Shown here one piece after another: positions 54,001 to 61,800 of a DNA stretch of 64,000 nt (position 1 is the stretch's first letter; every line of letters begins with the position of its first letter). The notes beneath the pieces were generated by a model, which was not told where the DNA came from, ran no database searches, and saw only the letters and a program-made list of their open reading frames with translations. The stretch lies in assembly GCF_023612255.1 (NCBI RefSeq), contig NZ_CP063231.1, forward strand, positions 1,408,001-1,472,000, given 5' to 3'. The DNA is from Luteibacter flocculans (GTDB lineage Bacteria > Pseudomonadota > Gammaproteobacteria > Xanthomonadales > Rhodanobacteraceae). Position numbers and translations under genes: made by a program.

Positions 54001-57000
54001 GTTGTCGTGCGATGCATTGGTGGTGTCGTCGGGGGGCCATTACGGTCTGGATGAAGGTTCATGGAGTCTGGCGGGTGCGGTGCGTCGGCGGACGGGTGTG
54101 GTCGATGTCGCGGTGCGCCCCGGTGCCGCCTGGCAGGCGGCGGGTTGGAGCGGTCGCGTCGTGCCCGCGGCGCAGGTGGACGAGGAAGCGCTGTCGCTGG
54201 CTCGTGCGCTGGCCGAGAAGCCGGCCGACGCGCTGCGTCTGCTCAAGGCGCACCTGTGGCGTGGCGAGATGGACGCGCCTTTCGAGGTGTCCGCAGCCGT
54301 GGCCGATGCGCCGGCACTGGTCCGCGTGGATGCCCGCGAGGTGTCGGCGGTGCGCCGACAGCTAGACGAAGCGATCGCGCGTGGCGCGTCGTCGGTGGTG
54401 CTGTGGAGCGAGGTGGCGCCGTTCGAGGACGGCGTGGAAGCCAACGCCATCGCCTCGCTGTGCGCATGGCTGGCTGAGGCGCCGGTGCCCGTCGTGGCGG
54501 CATTGGGCGGCGATGCGCAGGGCGCGGCGTGGTTGGGCCTGCTTGCATGCGACGAGGTCGTGCACGCCGCCGAAGGCTGGTACGGCGCCCAAGGCGTGCT
54601 CGATGCCACGCCGTTGTCGGGGTGGGCGGGTGTGTGCCTGCCGTTGCATCTGGGGCATGAGGGCCGTCGGGCATTGCTGGACGGCGAGAGTCGCCAGGGT
54701 CGCGCGTGGCGTGGTGCGCAGGTGGCGAACGCGGGCGACGTATTGTCGCGAGCCCAAGCCCTCGCCCGTCGCTGGGCCGGTCAACCGGCCGCGGTACTTT
54801 CGGCCTGGCGCCAGGCACGTCGGGTTCCCTCGGTGGTCTGGGAATCGACGAGCGAAGCGCTGCCAGCGGCCGGTCCGATCACGTTGTCGAACGCGGTGGT
54901 GAAGGCCACGGCGCAGGCCGATGGCGTGCTGCTGATCGAGCTGTGCGATCGCGACGCTCGCAACATGTTCTCCGAGGCGCTGGTCCGTGGCGTGGAGGAA
55001 GCCTTCGCGCATGCGGCGAGCCAGCCGTACCGCGCGGTGGTGGTGACCGGTTACGACACGTATTTCGCTTCGGGCGGTACGCGCGAGAGCCTGCTGGCGA
55101 TCCAGTCGGGGCAGGCCCGGTTTACCGACTTCACGATCTTCCGTCTGCCGATGAGCTGTCCGGTGCCGGTGATCGCGGCGATGCAAGGCCACGGCATCGG
55201 AGCAGGCTGGTCGCTGGGTCTGTTTGCGGACCTGGGGTTCTACGCGGAAGAAGCGCGTTACGTCAGCCCGTACATGGATTACGGCTTCACGCCAGGCGCG
55301 GGCGCGACCTTGATGGCGCCGGCACGACTGGGTCAGGCGCTGGGTCGGGAAAGCCTGCTGAGCGCCCGCGAATACACGGGTCGTGCGCTGGGCGAGCGTG
55401 GCGTGGGCGAGGCGGTGCTGCCGCGCGCCGAGGTGTTGCCGGCGGCACTGGCGTTGGCGTCGCGGATGGCGCGGCATCCACGCCATCGATTGGTCGGGCT
55501 CAAGGCGTTGTGGAACGTGGGGCTGGCCGAACGGGTGGACGAGACCTTCGCGCGCGAGCTGGACATGCACGACAAGACCTTCGTCGGCGACGCGGCAACG
55601 CTCGCGCGTATCGAGGGTCGATTTGGCTCAGGCAGCGCAACGACGCCCGTCGTCGCCCCCAAGTCGACGCCGTCGAGAGCGGCGGCCTCTGCGACGGGGC
55701 GCGAGACACCGGCCCTGGACGTCAAGACTACCTTGCGGCGCCTGCTTGCACAGGAACTGCAGATGCCCGAAGACGACATCGACGAACAGGCGCAGTTCGT
55801 GGATCTCGGCCTGGATTCGATCGTCGGCGTGACCTGGGTGCGCCGGATCAACGAGACCTACGGTCTCGCGATCGAAGCGACGCGGGTCTACAGCCATCCG
55901 ACGCTGGCACTCATGGCTCGACACGTGGGTGAGCAGGTCAAGTCCATGGCACCGGTCGAAGCCGTTGATGTTGCCGCACCGGCCAACGCACCGACGACCT
56001 TTGCCGATGCGCCGCGGCGTCCGTCGATCCGGCGTCGCCGCCCACATGCCACCGCGGCGACGCGGCGCACGGCGGAGCCGGAAGCGATCGCGGTCATTGG
56101 CATGGCAGGGCGCTTCCCGCAAGCGAACGATCTCGATGCGTTCTGGCGCAACCTGGCGGAGGGGCGCGACTGCATCGACGAAGTGCCGGCCTCGCGCTGG
56201 TCGGTGGATCGTTACTACCGTGCCGGCGCGGCGGAGCCGGGTCATACCAACAGCCGCTGGATGGGCGCGCTGGACGGTCACGATCAGTTCGATCCGCTGT
56301 TCTTCAGCATCTCGCCGAAGGAAGCGGAGCACATGGACCCGCAGCAGCGTCTGTTCCTGCAGACCTGCTGGCATGCGTTCGAAGACGCGGCCTATGGTCC
56401 GCGCAGCCTCGCCGGTACGCGTTGCGGTGTATTCGTCGGCGTCACCAACACCGATTACCAGCAGCTTTCGGCCGAACAAAGGCGCACGGCGCAAGGTTTT
56501 ACCGGCAATGCCACGTCGATTCTTGCCGGACGCGTGGCTTACCTGCTCGACCTGCAAGGCCCCTGTCTGTCGATCGACACGGCGTGTTCGTCCTCGCTGG
56601 TGGCGATGTCGCATGCGTGCGAGAGCCTGGTCAACGGTACGGCAGACATGGCGCTGGCTGGCGGTGTGTACGTGATGGTCGGGCCGGACATGCACATCAA
56701 GACGGCGCAGGCCGGCATGCTGTCCACCGACGGACGCTGCTTTGCCTTCGACGCCCGTGCCAACGGTTTCGTGCCGGGCGAGGGTGTCGGTGCCGTGGTG
56801 CTCAAGCGCCTGGCCGACGCCGAACGCGATGGCGATCGCATTCACGGCGTGATCCGCGGTTGGGGCGTGAACCAGGACGGGCGTACCAATGGCATCACCG
56901 CACCGAACCCGGTCGCGCAACAGCGCTTGCAACGGGGCGTGTACGAACGCTTTGCGATCGACCCGGCACAGATCCAGTTGATCGAAGCGCACGGCACGGG

Positions 57001-58885
57001 GACCAAGCTGGGCGATCCGATCGAGGTGCAGGCGCTCAAGGACAGCTTTGCCGCGTACACGCGGCGGGAAGGCTACTGCGCCTTGGGCTCGGTCAAGAGC
57101 AACATCGGGCACACGCTGACGGCGGCGGGTGTGGCCGGATTCCTGAAGCTGCTGCTGGCCCTGCGACATCGTCAGTTGCCCCCGACCGCCCAGTTCGAGC
57201 GCTTGAACGAGCACATTGCCCTGGAAGGCAGCCCGTTCTTCGTCAACGCGCAGCTGACGCCGTGGATGGTGGGGGAGGGCGAGCGTCGCCGTGCGGCGCT
57301 GAACTCGTTCGGCTTCAGCGGCACGAATGCGCATCTGGTGGTGGAGGAATACGACGCACCGGTGGTGGCCTCGCCCAAGGGCGAGGCCCTGTGTGTGCTC
57401 TCGGCACGCACGCCCGAGGCGCTGCGCACGTTGGCCACGGCGCTTGCCGAGCGGCTGGAGCGCGACGGTTCGGACTGGCTGGACCTTGCGTACACCTTGC
57501 AGGTTGGCCGTGAGGCCATGGAAGAACGGTTGGCGTTCGTGGCGGACGATGCGGCCACGGCCGCAGCACGACTGCGTGGCTGGTTGGCTGGTGAGCGCGG
57601 TGGCGTGCACGTGGGCCAGGCGGGTCGGCAGCGCGAAGCGGTGGCGATGTTCGCTGGCGACGAGGATCTGCGGCGCACGGCGGACGGCTGGTTGCGCGAG
57701 GGGCGTCTGGAGAAGCTGGGCGAATGGTGGGTGCGCGGTCTGGACCACGACTGGGCGCAACTGCATCGCGAGCGCACGCCTCGCCGTGTCGATGTGCCGT
57801 TGTACCCGTTCGCCAAGGAGCGCTATTGGCACGACGCGCCGGAAGAAGAGTCGGCGACGCTGCCGTCCACACAGGCGCATGCGCATCTGCATCCGCTGAT
57901 CCATCGCAACGTCTCGCTCATTGGTATGCACGCCTATCGCTCGCGTTTCGATGGCGGCGAGTCTTTCCTGGCCGACCACCGCGTGCGTATCGGCGACAGC
58001 GGCGTGCAGCGCGTGCTGCCTGGCGTCGCTTCGCTCGAGATGGCGCGTGCTGCCATTTGCCTTGCCTCGGGAGCGGCGCTCGAACAGCCGGTGGCGCTGT
58101 CGCAGCTTGTCTGGCTCGCGCCCTTCGTAGTCGCTGCGCCGCGCGACGCCGTGGTGGATGTGACGATGGCCGAAGGCGGCATGCTCGATATCGCCATCGA
58201 GGATGAAGAGGGCGTGTCGCTCTGTCGCGTGAGCGGGCAGGTGGTGCAGGCCCTGCCTCCCGCACGGCTCGATCTTGCCCACGTCGCGGGCGGCATGGCG
58301 GAGCATGTCGATGCGTCGACGCTGTATGGCGCTTTGACCGCCATGGGTCTGCACTACGGTCCCGCGCATCGCGCCGTGACCGAGGTGCAGCGCGGTGATC
58401 GCCAAGCGCTGGCAACGCTGCATCTTCCCGCCGACCTGTCGCTCGACGAGCGCTGCCTGCTGCATCCCTCGCTGCTGGATGGCGCGGTACAGGTCGTGGC
58501 CGCCCTCATGCTTGCCGATGGTCCGCTACCGACACAGCCACCGGTACCTTCGGCGCTGGCAAGCGTGCGCGTGCACGCGGCATGCGGCGAGACAACCCAT
58601 GTGTGGATGCGTGCAGCGCGGGGACACGCCCCCGAGCACGGGCAGTGGGTGGTGGATATCGACCTCTGCGACGACGACGGCCTGGTGAGCGTCGAGCTGC
58701 GCGGCTTCGTCTTGCGCCTGCTTGGTGCTGAACGCGCCGACGCATCGCGAGGCGTCGGCGAATCCGCCACGCCCGTTCCGGACGCCACGCCCGAAGCCGT
58801 GGACGACCTCATGTTCTACCGGCAATTGATCGACGCCGTCGCGAACCGCGACATGTCGGTCGACGAAGCGCTCGACCTTGGATAA
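45056..58885 (+). CDS. Trans-AT polyketide synthase 2: GNAT-ACP, KS-DH-KR-ACP, KS-DH*-crotonase x3-ACP, KS-DH
   Basis: 4609 aa from ATG 45056 (GGGGGAAAAGG upstream). Domains: adaptor region ~1-250; GNAT ~257-447 (RRATLADLPRLLELEH, NIDPRWQDQRLGDRLLEF); ACP Ser502. KS from 567 (Cys730; KSQLGH instead of KSNIGH). DH ~1160 (His1189). KR ~1600 (Tyr1749). ACP Ser1906. KS from 1990 (Cys2164, box DTMCSSS). DH-like region ~2598-2815 lacking the catalytic His segment. Three crotonase folds ~2870-3070, ~3085-3260 and ~3275-3515, the last PksI-like (GHGIGAGW, GFTPGAGAT, ELDMHDKTF). ACP Ser3588 with Trp3594, the beta-branching mark. KS from ~3677 (Cys3844). DH ~4279 (His4308). It ends without KR or ACP; these open PKS3. 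No AT is present. GNAT-ACP is the acetyl-loading arrangement known from CurA and pederin-type systems. Confidence 0.93.
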   Translation: MLDPARCIVAFLAAPLRDALQAGRAPDGARPVLDGLGLGAWIDDGTAPVTSFYGADATTRADLVARWHAITSSDAPCTHALAVLAAATLHETGASTVETSLAALPPDVANALRHVMAVVGWDVADASSLIFSSRMTAAVACRGGLLACATGDVATAAASLDAYALRLAATGMVPPEATETAETDAPPAAHAHAAPATPLGALVAMLDAAAGRQPSTAAEVLESAGARGFYDEGDRLPYAEGAPLFGAYRWARHPSRVRRATLADLPRLLELEHLCWDHTRSDETVLRRRIDTYPAGQFVIEIDGAVAGCVYSQRVVTTDALTTVTAYDVHTLHRADGGLVQLLAINIDPRWQDQRLGDRLLEFLLRLATVTEGVEGVVGVTLCKRFDGASQDDFDTYVQRDGTGQDPVLAFHQAHGASIVRAVPGYRPDDAVNRTNGVLVAYDLVDRLARIRAACPSGSAPLAGASERDLARWVGQRVKALLGNDSAAYAAERPLMEMGVDSAGLLALQRDLEGALGRALPGAFFFEHNTVARIAAALGIRDVAPAPAPMVTAPARTAAPMDVRAGDIAIVGVACRLPGGVASPDALWKALDEGTNLIGSYPASRGRWASPSRYPGIDRGGFVTDIEAFDAAFFRISPAEARLMDPQQRLVLELAWQSLEDAGVVPASLAGRDVGVFVGASNADYSRLLQEQGEDAEAHLGVASSLAVIANRVSYFFDLGGPSLLLDTACSSSLVALHTAVQSLRRGECSSALVAGVNVICHPDLSVAYHKAGMLSPDGLCKVFDARADGYVRAEGAVAMYLKPLADALADGDPVQGVVRGTAINHGGLASGLTVPNPRKQRDLLLAAWRDADIDASAIGYLEAHGTGTSLGDPIEVEAIRGARAAAGLAGSTAPCGIGSLKSQLGHLESAAGLAGVLKVVLTLRHDHVPATLHFNHLNPKIQLTDGLRVQSPAAPWPDGPRIAGVSSFGSGGANAHAVVAAYPETMAAEPSEGPHLFVLSAHDPERLRVAVARAVDWLEGDGRHAPFAAAIRTWQCGRTALPHRIALRVERREQLVERLRAWLAGATQVDDLWSGDTSGAIDGLDMWRTPAAQALIAHAAREGDLTQLATLWARGVPVDWSTLHASRQRIAGLPSYPFARDRHWIDAASDGLVSAAGLHPMLHVNVSGLSGAAYTSSFRGSEPFLADHRVRIGDRVDPVLPAVAYVEMMCAAFERATPVAERGSGIALTHVAWMAPLIVRSPAQVHVVLSVDDAGSVRCDIASGDEARVPHGVGHLAWASDDTPEAVDLASLRARLDDASDAGSLYARLEELGLIYGPAHRALARLRQGRDEVLAELVLPPSLLATAGAYRLHPSLADAALQACLGLQGGSDAEPRLPFSVEHAWIRCDGSRLPSVAWIRRAGEGDERIDIDLCAEDGTVVAAWRGFSTRRIVATAAPRVQIGASTWQAIVDEAPALPWQRRVRLTLGTRAWPSATRLAVEPTDVVAVVTACLAHIQASFATRDAEPCLFQIGIDEGSALGDGLAAMFRTIAREEPRWHGQVLVAPASVDGDAFSAWADAMAARPGLKLVRWKTHGLGETPAWNFMPGVPDGVPYREHGVYLVTGGLGGIGSLVATDILSRAAHARVVVGGRGALEGERAVRFERLRRRFGERIDYRSMDLADDTNVAAAIAGIVASHGALHGVFHAAGTTRDAFVRGKALDDVAAVLAPKVAGTLSLDAATVRLALDTFVCFSSTTAALGQVGQADYAAANGFMDGFARLRNMRVAAGERHGRTLSIAWPLWKDGGMRMDDVARREWQKATGMLPLGTDDGLRALRAVLLSGIEHGIVMSGRVDALQRTLDATRKAAPATLPRDAQMIAAPASAGDDLRAAVETWLRGELARVLKTPADRVQASAAFETFGMDSILAMALTGALEKTTGPLPKTLLFEYRNLSELAGYLMTSHADSLTARFAVTPAQRAVASVAARTLPAPTAKLPALARRGQARGAEPIAIVGISGRYPGAPDLATFWTNLRDGVDSIVEVPADRWDWRQYYSDDRTAAGRHYSRWGGFIEGVDEFDPQFFSIAPREARFIDPQERMFLQHAWMAVEDAGYTRATLRGGDEEAGRVGVYVGVMYSEYQLFGVRAQPESLRMGFAGNVASIANRVSYVLDLHGPSMTVDTMCSSSLTAIHLACQDLRSGATRMAIAGGVNLTVHPHKYLMLSAGQFISSDGHCQSFGEGGDGYIPGEGVGAVVLKRLADAERDGDVIHGVIRGSALNHGGRTNGYTVPNPQAQAAAIERALSEAGVDVRRIGYVEAHGTGTRLGDPIEIAALSRAFGPAAEKGGCLIGSAKSNIGHCEAAAGIAGLTKVLLQMRHGQVVPSLHSARLNPHIDFASSPFTVNQTLRAWEAPVVEGRRAPRMAGLSSFGAGGSNAHMVVEAYEATAMALPDGPVVLVLSGRTAEALRGRVADLLTYLEDRPAPLASVAWTLQIGREAMNERLACVAADVPGAIGQLRAYLEGEESEGLFAGQAQQHRDAVAWFAEDAELREAVARWASAGRLERVAQAWVRGVEIPWSALHGGRTLPKTSLPTYPFARERYWLDLPKADIAPGASRLHPLLHENVSDLRGQRFRSRFGEAIGAWDVLEMARAAAVRALGVDDATPLGLYDVAWFDTPRHDDVLDVQVWQDDDGMLGFAVTRDDADETLLAEGGVDIAATMPSADASLESLRQQLPLFEADHHEGADDYLLLANGEWSGIASVLDRVASPTSLAAMLCGSAWPQQAWLRIRRQTGSVRVDMYAGDGTYCARLDDVRIDAPMARVDAQDEAEKAKTIEQPWCAGPAWVRTIGGARADDAITAREASVIAKPRIALDALDASGSGFGGWIASRPRIALPATVHGDDTVATSEVRVDDVAKGVARLGISAAGGMISAAVHDAVLAALAHVATRTDLRVLLVALDAESGAFETMGFARDVAAQLSALPCAAVGLCRGDAIGASWWLALSCDALVVSSGGHYGLDEGSWSLAGAVRRRTGVVDVAVRPGAAWQAAGWSGRVVPAAQVDEEALSLARALAEKPADALRLLKAHLWRGEMDAPFEVSAAVADAPALVRVDAREVSAVRRQLDEAIARGASSVVLWSEVAPFEDGVEANAIASLCAWLAEAPVPVVAALGGDAQGAAWLGLLACDEVVHAAEGWYGAQGVLDATPLSGWAGVCLPLHLGHEGRRALLDGESRQGRAWRGAQVANAGDVLSRAQALARRWAGQPAAVLSAWRQARRVPSVVWESTSEALPAAGPITLSNAVVKATAQADGVLLIELCDRDARNMFSEALVRGVEEAFAHAASQPYRAVVVTGYDTYFASGGTRESLLAIQSGQARFTDFTIFRLPMSCPVPVIAAMQGHGIGAGWSLGLFADLGFYAEEARYVSPYMDYGFTPGAGATLMAPARLGQALGRESLLSAREYTGRALGERGVGEAVLPRAEVLPAALALASRMARHPRHRLVGLKALWNVGLAERVDETFARELDMHDKTFVGDAATLARIEGRFGSGSATTPVVAPKSTPSRAAASATGRETPALDVKTTLRRLLAQELQMPEDDIDEQAQFVDLGLDSIVGVTWVRRINETYGLAIEATRVYSHPTLALMARHVGEQVKSMAPVEAVDVAAPANAPTTFADAPRRPSIRRRRPHATAATRRTAEPEAIAVIGMAGRFPQANDLDAFWRNLAEGRDCIDEVPASRWSVDRYYRAGAAEPGHTNSRWMGALDGHDQFDPLFFSISPKEAEHMDPQQRLFLQTCWHAFEDAAYGPRSLAGTRCGVFVGVTNTDYQQLSAEQRRTAQGFTGNATSILAGRVAYLLDLQGPCLSIDTACSSSLVAMSHACESLVNGTADMALAGGVYVMVGPDMHIKTAQAGMLSTDGRCFAFDARANGFVPGEGVGAVVLKRLADAERDGDRIHGVIRGWGVNQDGRTNGITAPNPVAQQRLQRGVYERFAIDPAQIQLIEAHGTGTKLGDPIEVQALKDSFAAYTRREGYCALGSVKSNIGHTLTAAGVAGFLKLLLALRHRQLPPTAQFERLNEHIALEGSPFFVNAQLTPWMVGEGERRRAALNSFGFSGTNAHLVVEEYDAPVVASPKGEALCVLSARTPEALRTLATALAERLERDGSDWLDLAYTLQVGREAMEERLAFVADDAATAAARLRGWLAGERGGVHVGQAGRQREAVAMFAGDEDLRRTADGWLREGRLEKLGEWWVRGLDHDWAQLHRERTPRRVDVPLYPFAKERYWHDAPEEESATLPSTQAHAHLHPLIHRNVSLIGMHAYRSRFDGGESFLADHRVRIGDSGVQRVLPGVASLEMARAAICLASGAALEQPVALSQLVWLAPFVVAAPRDAVVDVTMAEGGMLDIAIEDEEGVSLCRVSGQVVQALPPARLDLAHVAGGMAEHVDASTLYGALTAMGLHYGPAHRAVTEVQRGDRQALATLHLPADLSLDERCLLHPSLLDGAVQVVAALMLADGPLPTQPPVPSALASVRVHAACGETTHVWMRAARGHAPEHGQWVVDIDLCDDDGLVSVELRGFVLRLLGAERADASRGVGESATPVPDATPEAVDDLMFYRQLIDAVANRDMSVDEALDLG
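51884..52397 (+). repeat. Direct repeat copy 1a (KS end of beta-branching module, PKS2)
   Basis: Matches 61578-62091 at an offset of 9694 bp with only one difference seen by eye (C/T near 52289). Similarity at lower identity extends on both sides, from about 51.1 to 53.07 kb. Silent positions are also identical, so this is recent copying, not selection on protein. Confidence 0.88.
54062..54546 (+). repeat. Direct repeat copy 2a (first and second crotonase folds, PKS2)
   Basis: 485 bp with no difference seen from 63516-64000 (offset 9454). The true end of the repeat is unknown because the partner reaches the window edge. The offset is 240 bp smaller than for block 1, so PKS2 has 240 bp more in the divergent stretch between the blocks. 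Confidence 0.88.
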
Positions 58886-58889
58886 TCGC

Positions 58890-61800
58890 ATGCAAGATCG
58901 CAATGGAAGTTTTCCTACGACGTCGCTGAGCCGCCAGGCACTGGCGCCGATCTATGCCGACCTCGCTGCCGGCCGGATCAGCCGCGCCGAGGCGCTGGAT
59001 AGGATCGTGGCGCTAAGGCGTGCGCCCGCTGCCATCCGCGCACCGTTGGTGGTGGCCTCGCCAATGTGGAGCGCCAGCTCGCGCGGTGCGCTGGTAAGCC
59101 GGCGTTGGACCGAGCGTCGCGTCCTGCTGTTGGACATCGGTTCGGCGACAGCATTGACGACGCTTCTGCCGGCCGGTCAGGTCGAGACGCTGGAACTCCC
59201 ATCGGCAGGCGATCCGCCCGCGCGCTATGCGGCGCTGGCCGCCGAATGCCTGCAGCGCGTGCAGGCGATGCTCGCCTCGCGTCCCTCCGGCGACGTGTTG
59301 TTCCAGGTCGTGGTGGCCGAAGGCGATACGGAAGCCCTGCAAGCTGGCGTGGCGGGTTTGCTGCGCACGGCGACACGGGAAAACCCGCGTTTCAAGGGGC
59401 AGGTCGTGTTCGTTCGCGGCGACGCCACCGCCGCGGCCATCGCACAGCAGCTTGAGCAGGCCCAGGCTCACGGTGACGAGGCGGTCATGCGTTTCGAGCG
59501 CGGAACGCAGCCGATGGGACTGCGTTGGCGCCCGGCCCCGGTCTCGATCTCCGTCGCACCCTTTCCCTATCGCGAGCATGGCAGCTACCTCATCACGGGT
59601 GGCCTCGGCGGACTGGGGCGTCTGTTCGCGCGGGACATTCTTTCAAACACGCAGCATGCGCGGGTCATCCTCACAGGTCGCCAGGCGAGTTCGGGCGACA
59701 GCGAGCCCCGCCTGGCAGCGCTGCAGGCCATCGGCGGCCAGCGCGTGAGCTACGTCTCGCTCGACCTCGACGATGCAGCGCAGGTGCAACGCCTGATCGA
59801 CACGCAAACGCGTGACGGCCACCGGCTGCACGGCATCTTGCATGCGGCCGGCATGACGGCCGACAGCTTCATTCTCAAGAAGAGTGCGGACGAACTTGCC
59901 AATGTACTCGCGCCAAAGGTGCGCGGTACCTGGTTGCTGGACCGCGCCACCCGCGACCTCGATCTGGATTTCTTCGCGTTGTTTTCGTCCGTGGCGTCGG
60001 TCTTTGGGAATGTCGGTCAAGCCGACTACGCCGCCGCCAACGGATTTCTGGATGAATTCGCGACCTGGCGGCAGAAGCAGGTAGCGCTTGGCAATCGCCG
60101 TGGTCGTACGGTGTCGATCGCATGGCCATTGTGGGCCGAGGGCGGCATGCGTCTGCCGGAAGCGCACGATTCGGCCATCGCTGCACTCACCGGCGATCCG
60201 CTTTCGACGGAAGACGGCTTGCATGCGTTCCGCATCGCCCTCGCGTCGCCGTCACCACGCTGCATGGTGCTTGCAGGCGACGGCGCTGCTGCCGGATTGA
60301 CCGATGGCACTGCGACCGCCGCTCGCAGCGCGGATGGCACGCGCCAGGATGCGGAAGGCGATCCCGCGCAATGGCTCGACAAGGCGCGGGACGTGCTGCG
60401 ACGTGTATTCGCCTCCGTGCTGAAGATCGAGGCGACGCGCCTTGGCTGGGACACGCCGCTCGATCGGTTCGGCATCGATTCGATCGTTGCCATGCGCCTG
60501 ACCGCCGAGATCGAGAAGGAGTTCGGGCCGCAGTCGAAGACGCTGCTCTTCGAATACCGGTCCATCGACGATCTTGCGCATTATCTCGTCGCATCGTATC
60601 CGGCGCGTTTGCAGGCGCTGGTTTCTGCAGGGCGACAGACGCGTTCGCGTGCCGCCGCACCGATCGTGCCGGCACGGCCGGTGCGGACGGCCGCTCCGGT
60701 TGCCGTGGGCGCTGCACCATCTCGCTTCGAGCCCATCGCCATCGTGGGTCTGAGTGGCCGCTACCCGGGTGCGCGCGATCTCGAAACCTTCTGGGCCAAC
60801 CTGCGCGATGGCGTGGATTGCGTCGTCGAGGTGCCGGCGGATCGTTGGGACTGGCGGGACTACTACAGTGACGATCGCACGGCGGCAGGCCGGCACTACA
60901 GCCGCTGGGGCGGTTTCATCGAAGGTGTGGACGAATTCGACCCGCAGTTCTTCAACATCGCCCCGCGCGAGGCGCGTCAGATCGACCCACAGGAACGCCT
61001 GTTCCTGCAGCACGCCTGGATGGCGATCGAGGACGCGGGTTATACGCGCGCGGCGCTGTCTGCGGGCGGCGACGTCGGCGTGTACGTGGGCATGATGTAC
61101 AGCGAGTACCAGCTGTTCGCGGCCGAAGCGAGCGTGCGCGGCCAACGCCTGGGCGTCGCCGGCAGCTTCGCCAGCACGGCCAACCGTGTGTCGTTCGCGC
61201 TGGACCTGCACGGTCCGAGCATGACGCTGGACACGATGTGCTCCTCGTCGCTGACCGCGATTCATCTCGCCTGCCAGGACCTGCGCCTGGGCCGCACGGC
61301 GATGGCGATCGCCGGTGGCGTCAACGTAACGATCCACCCGAACAAGTACCTGGCCTTGTCGGCCGGCCAGTTCATTTCCAGCGAGGGCCATTGCCAGAGC
61401 TTCGGCGAAGGTGGTGACGGGTATATTCCGGGCGAAGGCGTCGGCGCGGTGGTGCTGAAGCGCCTGGCCGATGCCGAGCGCGACGGCGACGTGATCCACG
61501 GGGTGATCCGTGGCAGTGCGTTGAACCATGGCGGTCGCACGAACGGCTACACCGTACCGAACCCCCAGGCGCAGGCGGCTGCGATCGAGCGCGCCTTGAG
61601 CGAAGCGGGTGTGGACGTGCGCCGGATCGGCTATGTCGAAGCCCACGGCACCGGTACGCGATTGGGCGATCCCATCGAAATCGCCGCCTTGTCGCGGGCG
61701 TTTGGTCCCGCGGCGGAGAAAGGTGGCTGCCTGATCGGTTCGGCCAAATCGAACATTGGCCATTGCGAAGCGGCGGCCGGCATCGCCGGGTTGACCAAGG

